Positions 56,931 through 64,000 of a stretch of 64,000 bases of DNA are shown here, piece after piece. The DNA is taken from contig NC_080066.1 in assembly GCF_949987535.1 (NCBI RefSeq), forward strand, positions 134,272,335 to 134,336,334, read 5' to 3'. How positions within the stretch are numbered: position 1 is the stretch's first letter; each line of letters begins with the position of its first letter. The notes under the pieces are model-generated. The model searched no databases. It saw only the letters and a list, made by a program, of their open reading frames with translations, and was not told where the DNA came from. Position numbers and translations under genes: made by a program. This DNA comes from Balaenoptera acutorostrata (Eukaryota > Chordata > Mammalia > Artiodactyla > Balaenopteridae).

Positions 56931-57570
56931 CAAAAAATATACCATCTAAGATCATATGTAGTATTTAATTATCATGTCTGTTTAGTCTTCTTTAATATAG
57001 AGACTATTTTTCAGCTGTTCCTTGACTTACATGATCTTGAAATTTTAGAAGAGTACAGGCCAGTTATTCTATAGATCATCCATCCATATGGGTTTTCCCC
57101 ATGTTTCTTCGTGATCAGATTCAGGTTATGACTTTTAGCAGGAATATATCACAAAAATGTTCATCTTGTTTCCTATTGGGTGGTACATAATTTAAATTGT
57201 CTCATTACTGGTGAAATTAACTGATTACTTAATTAAGGTGGTCCTTGCCAGGATTCTTCACTTAAAGTTATTCTTTTTCCTTTTGTAATTAAAAATTATT
57301 TTGTGGGGAGATACTCTGACACTAAGTAAACATCCTCTCTCTCATCTAATTTTTATCCACTAGTTCGAGCATCCACTAATGTTTCTTGCCTGAACTGACT
57401 ACTATTATGATAGTGCCAAATGGTGTTTTTCTGTCATTCCTTCTACATTTATTAGTTGCCATTCTACTGTAAGAATTTTCTCTTCTCCCTATCTATATAT
57501 TCATTATTCATTAGCGTAACATGCAGATTCATGTTTTATTTAATTGGTTATAATCCATTATTATTATTAT

Positions 57571-57863
57571 TTTTTTAAATTTTATTAATTTATTTTATTT
57601 TTATTTATTTATTTTTGACTGTGTTGGGTCTTCGTTTCTGTGTGAGGGATTTCTCTAGTTGCAGCGAGCGGGGGCCACTCTTCATCGCGGTGCGCGGGCC
57701 TCTCACTGTTGTGGCCTCTCTTGTTGCGGAGCGCAGGCTCAGTAGTTGTGGCTCACGGGCCTAGTTGCTCCGCGGCATGTGGGATCTTCCCAGACCAGGG
57801 CTCGAACCCGTGTCCCCTGCATTAGCAGGCAGATTCTCAACCACTGCGCCACCAGGGAAGCCC
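57571..57863 (-). mobile_element. CHR-2-type SINE, deletion form, minus strand
   Basis: An (ATTT)n-rich tail is on the left, and the head ends at 57863 with 'ccaccagggaagccc'. A further small deletion removes about 15 bases where other copies read 'tccagacgcgcag'. The flanking 'attattatttttt' and 'tattatttttatttt' may be a target duplication. It lies inside the old L1M. Confidence 0.95.
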
Positions 57864-58149
57864 TATTATTTTTATTTTGATGCTCAAATTGTCCCAGAGT
57901 TGGCCAGTGAGAGCCCTTTCAAGCTGGTTTCCATGTCCTTTCTATATGTCCCAGTACTTCTTGAACATTCTTTACTTTCTGATGTCAAAAAATGTTCCAG
58001 GCTACTTTTTTACTTCCTCTGCCCTGATGAGTAATCAACCATTTACTCAAAGAGACCTGGTTGCTTTTAATAGAGAATGGTATTTAAAAGCCAAGATCTA
58101 TGTCCCCAAGATGTATCCCTTGCTACTGGGCTGTTGCTGCTCCCAGGCC

Positions 58150-58215
58150 CTTTCATTAGACAGAGCTAGTAAATATATGTATATATACACACACGCACAT
58201 GCACACACACCATAG
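58150..58215. repeat. TA/CA-rich low-complexity tract in L1M
   Basis: 'atatatgtatatatacacac' runs on into CA-rich sequence. This tract is a regular feature of this L1 3' UTR type. Confidence 0.7.
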
Positions 58216-58780
58216 AATTACATTTAAATTTAGTTCTCTATTTATATTACTGCAATGTGCACAGATTTGCATCTATATATCTATATTTAGCTCTATATAT
58301 TGATAATGATGAATTAACACCTGTACCTCCAATTCCAATCCAACATCACAAGATTCAATCTAGCTTTCCTCCTCTCTATATTCGTAACTCCTTTCATAAT
58401 TCTCAATATTTTTTACTTATTTGATTAATGCCCTGCATGTAACCAATCTCCCAGCTCAACCAGATCAATAAGTTACTAATTATTAAAGGATAACTGAATT
58501 TTCAGGAGATTTTTGTACACCCAAAGAAAACCAATTTTTTGGTGGCTTCTTGATCATTTTACCACAATATATCCCATGTAATCTCATCTTAGGCAACTCA
58601 GAAAATTAACTCAGTGACAGTACAAAAGGTTAATTGTTTTGAAGTCTAAGCTGTCTGGAGCTTATTCTACTCATACTCAGCAAATTCCATAGGTTCTCCA
58701 TTCTCTTCAGCGTCAAATGATAGAGTTAGGTATGCTCTCCCAAGCCTACCATAGTTTATAAAGTTTAAAAGCTTACTCCT

Positions 58781-59068
58781 GGGCTTCCCTGGTGGCACAG
58801 TGGTTGAGAATCTGCCTGCTAATGCAGGGGACACGGGTTCGAGCCCTGGTCTGGGAAGATCCCACATGCTGCGGAGCAACTAGGCCCGTGAGCCACAACT
58901 ACTGAGCCTGCGCATCTGAAGCCTGTGCTCCGCAACAAGAGAGGCCGCGATAGTGAGAGGCCCGCGCACCGCGATGAAGAGTGGCCCCCGCTTGCCACAA
59001 CTAGAGAAAACCCTTGCACAGAAACGAAGGCCCAACACAGCCAAAAATAAATAAATAAATTTTTTAAA
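58781..59068 (+). mobile_element. CHR-2-type SINE, deletion form
   Basis: An exact 14-base duplication 'aaaagcttactcct' (58767-58780 and 59069-59082) brackets it. Head, B-box region, shortened middle and (AAAT)n tail are intact, and it is among the best preserved copies in the window. Confidence 0.97.
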
Positions 59069-59082
59069 AAAAGCTTACTCCT

Positions 59083-59712
59083 CTCTATAACTCCCCCTCC
59101 CTGCCAAAAGGAATAACCGCTGCCAAGCACACCCTCCAGAGCTCCTCTGGAGGGATCTTCCAGTTAAACATGAAAGACTGAACACGTGCGTTTACCTCCT
59201 GTTCCATCCCAAACCTCAAATAAAATGGGCGTGAGGGGAGAGAGAAGGCATAAATATAGACAGAAAATAAGAGGGGATTTAACTGCAACAAAATTTTAGA
59301 AGGAATGGGAGATCTCAGTGTCTCTGAAATTGGAGGTGGACAATGGACTTGAAAAGAGAATTCACTGAAAGTTTCTCTAAGGCGAAATTAGACTCACAGG
59401 TCCTCTTCTTCCATTCTTTACTACAGGCGTCAGTCTCTTCCCTATCTGAGCAGCAAACTAGAACAGAGAACTTTCTTCTCTACACTTTATTAGAGAAAAT
59501 GGACCAAAGAGACACAGAATCAGGAATGTCAGACAAAGCTGAGAGAGGGTGCCCTGTATTGAAAACAGGGGATTAAGTGAAAGTCTAACTACTGAAATGA
59601 GAAAATTTCCCCCCACCTCCACATACCCAAACATACAACCTCTCCCCACATGACTCTCAGAATATGCCCCAGTAAAAAGACGTGAGATTCATCTTTGGGA
59701 AAATAGAACATC
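59083..59712. other. Unique sequence, nothing recognised
   Basis: Small frames on both strands (59085-59291, 59343-59576) lack domains. No repeat was assigned. Confidence 0.4.
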
Positions 59713-60066
59713 TGCAATAGACTGAATGTTTGTGTCCCTCCATAATTCAAATTTTAAACCCAGTGAGATGGTATTTGTAGGTGGGGCATTTGGGAGTTGA
59801 TTAGGTCATGAGGGCATGAATGAGATTAGTGCCCTTATCAAAAAGACAAAAAGAGTTCCCTTTCCCCTTTCCCCATGTGAGAATACAGTGAGAAGTCAAC
59901 CATTTATGAACCAGGAAGTGGGAAGTGGGCCTTCACTAAATACAGAATCTGCCAGCACCTCAATCTTGGAATCCCAGCCTTCAGAACTGTGAGAAATAAA
60001 TTTCTGTTGTTTATAAGCCACCCAGTCTATGCTATTTTTGTTGTAGCAGATCCAACAGACTAAGAC
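59713..60066 (+). mobile_element. MLT1-type LTR (ERVL-MaLR), plus strand, 5' LTR
   Basis: 'atagactgaatgtttgtgtc', 'gaggtcatgagggc'-like text at 59804, 'ctgccagcacctcaatcttg', 'cagaactgtgagaaataaat' and the end 'gccacccagtctatgctatt' and 'agatccaacagactaagaca' give a nearly complete LTR. Internal MaLR sequence follows directly, so this copy is a 5' LTR, not a solo LTR. Confidence 0.9.
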
Positions 60067-60520
60067 AGAAATTGGAACTAAGAAGTAGGGTGCTGCTATA
60101 ACGAATACCTAAAAATGTGAAGTAGCTTTGGAACTGGGTACGGGTAGAGGCTGAAAGAATGTGCATACTAGAAAAAGCCTACAATGCCATGAACACATGA
60201 AAACACCATCCCAAGAGAAAATTCTGACAGTTGGGTGTTCCCTAATGAAAGTCAGATCATCCTATATTAAAATCCACAAGTTGATAGCACACTGACTTTC
60301 CTTCAACCTCTATCTTAACTATGAGTGGGCAAAAAATAGAAGAAATTTTCAGTCTCATGGGAGAAGGTATGGCAAAGCTGCTTAGGGCTCCCTTTGCAAA
60401 GTTTTGTATTGGGCCTAAACATCCCAAGGACTTTTTCCCCACAACAGAAGAAATTCCTCAGAAATTACTAGAAAGGGGCTTTTCATTCAAGACTGGAGGA
60501 ACTTATTAAGTCAAGGATAT
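60067..60520 (+). mobile_element. MaLR internal region (non-coding)
   Basis: Directly after the LTR come 'aattggaactaagaagtagg', 'gtgctgctataacgaatacc', 'gtagctttggaactgggtac' and 'ctagaaaaagcctacaatgc', the start of MaLR internal sequence, including the site expected to pair with the primer tRNA. Later text ('atggcaaagctgcttagggc') also fits. No protein frame is intact and the 3' LTR is missing, so the element is truncated near 60520. Confidence 0.75.
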
Positions 60521-60535
60521 GGAGACCTAATTTTT

Positions 60536-60652
60536 TTTTAACATCTTTATTGGAGTATAATTGCTTTACAATGGTGTGTTAGTTTCTGCTTTATAACAAA
60601 GTGAATCAGTTATACATATACATATGTTCCCATATCTTTTCTTTCTTGCATT
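60536..60652 (-). mobile_element. Very short L1 3' end, minus strand
   Basis: After a T run, 'aacatctttattggagtata' and 'ttgctttacaatggtgtgtt' give the reversed L1 3' end. The duplication 'ggagacctaattttt' at 60521-60535 and 60653-60667 brackets it. It shares its 3' end with the L1s at 11040 and 33051. Confidence 0.92.
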
Positions 60653-60667
60653 GGAGACCTAATTTTT

Positions 60668-61050
60668 AAGTCTTGTTCTCTCAGCATCTTGGTTACTCCA
60701 TTTTACATTTAGGCACCTTTGGAAGTTGCATTAACTCTTTCATGTATAATGTAATTACTTAGTTTGTAAATGTAATTAGTCCCATAATTGTTCGACTAGG
60801 CAGGAATTCTAAAACTCTACTGTATAGATTGGAGTCATTCTAACCTCTACAAATTAGAGTCACTTAGCCTGTACTAATGACAGTTCAAGTTCAGGGACTA
60901 GGATGAATCTCTAGAAACCATCTCTATTGCTGTTTGAAGAAAATGTCTTTCCCTGGGAGTCCCAGCTCTACTTCCTACAATTGGGCGCCATGAAATTCCC
61001 CTGAATGTTAACATCCTCTGTCAGTTCAGATCCTCTAAGAAGAAGATGTC
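60668..61050. other. Unique sequence, nothing recognised
   Basis: No structure beyond AT-rich DNA is recognised. Confidence 0.4.
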
Positions 61051-61500
61051 AAGACAGAATTAGACATGCAAGAGATTTATTGAGAGAAATGCCTATAAAA
61101 GATAGAAGGGAGAGTGAGAAGAAGCAGGCAGGGGACAACTTCAGACCATGGGGTAGGTGGGACACTATGAAAGGAAAGAAGGAATGAAGGAGGATTGGGT
61201 AGGAAAAGCCTAAGACTGTATGTAACACAACTCTGAGATATCTTAGTCAGGCCAGTGAGAAGACCCAGAGCAAAGACTGAGAAGAGTCAGTGCTGGGCAG
61301 AAGGAGCCCAGCTCGAATACCCTCAGCACATTTGGCCATTGGCTGGAAGCAGCTTGGCGACATCATGGATTTGGCGTGAGCAGGTGCTAGAGTGGGTCGC
61401 AAAGGTGTGGCAGCTGGAGGCTGTTGGCTCACTAGGATCCTCACAGCAGCTTCTCTGTTGAAGGGAAATCTGAGTGGGGCCCTCCCTCACATCCTTTACC
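61051..61500. repeat. Probable LTR-like ancient repeat
   Basis: 'gcaagagatttattgagaga' followed by 'gagaagaagcaggcaggg' and a late 'ggtgtggcagctggaggctg' resembles the layout of the LTR-like segments at 22735 and 29951, but base-level similarity is weak. Small overlapping open frames here are not supported as genes. Confidence 0.35.
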
Positions 61501-61700
61501 TTTATCATGTTCCTTGCAATGACTGATCCAGCACAGCTATAGTAAAAGTGAAGGCCTACTCCAGAACTCAGGCCTCCTCATTCGTAAGCCAGTGGCCTTT
61601 ACTTCAGTAGAGGGCAAGATGAATGAAGAAAGACTTTGTCCTGTTTTGTCAGTAACTGCCACAAGGCATCATTTCTTTACTTTGGCAGCAGATGTTAGCA

Positions 61701-61704
<4 letters not shown>

Positions 61705-61771
<67 letters not shown>
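61705..61771. repeat. (TA)n microsatellite, about 67 bp
   Basis: An uninterrupted TA run of more than 30 units. It is a likely polymorphic and fragile tract and is self-complementary. The tyrosine/isoleucine-repeat open frame that covers it is an artefact. Confidence 0.97.
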
Positions 61772-61776
<5 letters not shown>

Positions 61777-62309
61777 TAACATGCATCAGTCACCTATGAC
61801 TCAGCTGACAACAGACTCAAATATAATGTGTCCAAGGTACTTGGGCAAGAAGTAAAAAGAGTAGAAGCATTTCATCTTGGCAAGGAAATAGGGATGGATG
61901 TTCATGGAAGAACAAAAGAAGGAAGACGGTTGCAGGTGAATATTGGCTACACCTGTTTGTCCTCGAAATGCTGATCATTGTCTTCTCACACCACTCTCTT
62001 CTAAAACAATCTTGTACCACTTTCATACCTAATGAGGAGATGAGTACATGAAGCTACATTCGTACCTGGTTGTTTTATATTCTCTCCAAGCTGGGTCAAT
62101 TGGTTCTCATTAGGAATTCTGAACTAAGACTCACTGAAAAGCTGAGTCAGGGAGCTGTGAATAGTTGGGGGTAATGTCTTGTAGAGTCACAGTGGGGGCA
62201 CTGGAGATGTTATACCAAATTCATGTCATGTTCCAATCAAACTCTTGGGGAAAGAGCCCCCGCAACCCTTTCTCCATTACCAAATTATCTAATCCGGATT
62301 AGCTTTGGA
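61772..62309. other. Unique sequence, nothing recognised
   Basis: No repeat family or exon is recognised. Confidence 0.4.
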
Positions 62310-62490
62310 TCCAAAAGACCTGGGTACAAACCCTAGCATACAAGTTTGCCTGTCTGATCTTAGTTTCCCCATCAATAAATCACACAGACTAAGGCTTACT
62401 GCTCAAGGCTATTGCAAGAAGCAAAAGTGATAATGTGTGTAAAGCACCTAGCAACACAGGCATTCAATAAACATGTGTTTTCCTTTCCTT
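62310..62490 (+). repeat. MIR SINE
   Basis: 'aaaagacctgggtacaaacc', 'atcttagtttccccatcaat', 'gtgtgtaaagcacctagcaa' and 'ggcattcaataaacatgtgt' follow MIR in forward order. The core is partly lost. Confidence 0.75.
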
Positions 62491-62689
62491 AGGTCCTAAG
62501 TCACCTCCTTTTCCATCAGTGGCTGTCTCCTGAGTACCTCCCAGTCTGGTCTGAGGCACTTCAGTTCTTATCAGTCACCGAAGTCATCTACATTAGATGA
62601 TCTACTATTTTCTAACTCAGCCCACTGGGATAAGAGCAGGTACCTAGCCAAATGGCATCGATACTGAACGATACATCCTGACTTTATAT

Positions 62690-62830
62690 GTTCATTCACT
62701 AAGTTAGTCCACAAGTATTTGTGCAGCACCTACTATGTGCCACACACTGGGCCAGGTGCTAAGGATTGTGGGGTGAACTGGACAGACAAGATCCCTCCCC
62801 TCGTAGATCCTATCTTCCAGTGTGGTTCTC
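62690..62830 (-). repeat. L2 3' end, minus strand
   Basis: 'gcagcacctactatgtgcca', 'cactgggccaggtgctaagg' and 'gacaagatccctcccctcgt' give the reversed L2 3' end. Confidence 0.85.
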
Positions 62831-64000
62831 TGGGACCATTTCAATTTTACATACTCTCCCTCGTGGTCCTCTTAGCACACTCCTACTTGCCACTGTAGGC
62901 AAACCTACAAGGCCCAAAGGCCCACTGGAGAGCCGGATCACAGCTTAAGGGCGCTAGGTACATCTTAGACAGAGAGGAGTACACCAAAAGGGAAACTGGG
63001 CAAGTGCCAATAGATAAGTTTTTCCTACTTCCTGGATTTACAAGAGTCCACCTTTGGAGCTACTTCCATATGTGTCCTCTGGTTGCCTTTGATTGTCCAC
63101 TCATCTAGATTTCCCAGAGGCAAAGAGGAACTTCTGCTTCTTAATGTAGACCCCCAAGCGACCCTAAGACCTAAGTTTTCCAGCAGCAAAATAATGCAGA
63201 AGAGAACAGTGGATCCTTACTTAGCCAGACTCATAGGGAGAGACCCCAAGGATGAGGTGGTGTGTGTCTAAGGCCTGGAATTGTGAAGTTCATTAGATAC
63301 ATCTAGATATGTAGAGAGGACAAGTAGCGTCAGGCTGGTTGTGTCCAAAGCCTTCATTCTGACTGAGTATTATTTCTGTTTGGAGAAGTCTCAGTGATTC
63401 TGGGTTCTGCCTCCATTTCTACAATCCAAAGGGTCCTGTGATCATAGGACTCTTAGGTACAAGTGTCAGAAACTTGACTCAAAAAGCATCAGAATAACAA
63501 TGATCACTGCAGAGATGTTTCTTGCCCACAATGAAGGTGGCTTTCCATGTGATTAAACTGAACACCTGACACTCCACCTGAAGTACCTGCTTTGGAAGTC
63601 TGCTTTAGGAGATGTGAGAGATGACTCTAAAAGCTGCCCTTTGCCACCAGTATGAGACCCAGACGTTTATGTTGAGCTGTGAGTTTTAAAGAGCATTCAC
63701 CAGGGCTTTTATTTTGCAGATGAGCAGTTGTCTTTAAAGAACTATTATACATTCTAAAAGTTCAGGGTTAATTGATCTTAATCTCATTGGCACTATAACT
63801 AAGACAAACACAAGTGATATCCACATGGAGAAACTTAGGTAGGCCTACAAAAACAAAGGTTGGAAATGCAGGCAAAATAGATTAGGAGTTACGAATTTTA
63901 TACTGGCATTAACTTAAATCAAGAGTTGGTTTAAGTTAACACTAAGATTATTCTGATCCCTTGTCATTGTGCAGTTTTGTGGGATAAAATACTTATCAAT
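62831..64000. other. Unique sequence to the window edge
   Basis: The frame at 63083-63271 has no recognisable domain. No repeat family was assigned. Confidence 0.4.

Larger units (their letters stand above)
56530..58480 (-). mobile_element. Old L1M (L1MC-like) 3' UTR-type repeat, minus strand
   Basis: The order 'taaaacatacagaaaagttg', 'ttagaagagtacaggccagt', 'cacaaaaatgttcatcttgt', 'aattaaggtggtccttgcca', 'caaattgtcccagagttggc', 'gacagagctagtaaatatat' and 'cctccaattccaatccaaca' is that of a long, old L1 3' UTR-type repeat read backwards. The element at 5880-6800 seems to be the same family on the other strand. It was later broken by a MER5 element (56737-56930) and a CHR SINE (57571-57863). 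Confidence 0.75.

Noticed and set aside
38550..59130. A recurring open frame with 'LPRPGLEPVSPALAGRF' at six or more places, looking like a conserved protein family
   Set aside because: Each instance is the antisense of a CHR SINE. The frame is open because the tRNA-derived sequence is CpG-rich, and it is not translated from a gene.
61592..61855. 87-residue frame with a Tyr-Ile repeat, possible membrane protein
   Set aside because: The repeat is a translated (TA)n microsatellite.

Overview
The window is mammalian nuclear DNA, most probably from a cetacean (whale, dolphin or porpoise). The best evidence is ten copies of a tRNA-derived SINE of the CHR type, whose head reads about 'ttccctggtggcgcagtggtt'. 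CHR SINEs are known from Cetacea, hippos and Ruminantia. Six copies carry the shortened middle that I recall as the cetacean-deletion form of CHR-2. I recognise no BovB, which argues against a ruminant. The DNA is AT-rich with no CpG island; CpG-dense stretches lie only inside SINEs.

I find no intact protein-coding gene, no supported exon of a known gene and no functional RNA gene. This is intergenic or deep intronic sequence, and the annotation is mainly a map of mobile-element remnants with unique DNA between them. Longer open frames fall in L1 ORF2 remnants, SINEs, a processed retrocopy, or unclassified DNA with no recognisable product.

Layout. 1-10 kb: unique DNA with MIR, an MLT1 LTR split by a SINE, and an L1 3' UTR-type repeat split by a SINE. 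10.7-13.1 kb: an old L1 3' end on + broken by a 2.06 kb L1 on -, with a perfect 16-bp target-site duplication (TSD). 13.6-15.7 kb: two MER5-type DNA transposons, a processed retrocopy (18-bp TSD, poly(A), AATAAA) and a CHR SINE. 16.9-20.8 kb: MLT1 and a long L2. 22.7-30.2 kb: a decayed ERVL-like provirus on -, with same-direction LTRs and a block of two nested L1s inside. 30.2-34.8 kb: several MLT1 LTRs, L2, MIR and a small unclassified insertion inside a MIR. 34.8-38 kb: the longest stretch with few recognisable repeats, and the best place for regulatory DNA. 40.9-46.3 kb: a long old L1 on + with ORF1- and ORF2-like regions, a deletion in ORF2 and two SINEs. 49-50.6 kb: L2 with two SINEs. 51.9-59.1 kb: MER5 copies, L1s, SINEs and microsatellites. 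59.7-60.5 kb: an MLT1 LTR joined to MaLR internal sequence. 60.5-64 kb: a small L1, an LTR-like repeat, a (TA)n tract, MIR, L2 and unique DNA.

Nothing here suggests genes acting together. The useful content is the relative order of insertions, the retrocopy, the nested provirus, a perfect AT-rich palindrome, one exon-like stretch and two motif-dense candidate regulatory segments. Family names come from memory of consensus sequences, not a database search, and edges of old repeats are approximate to tens of bases.
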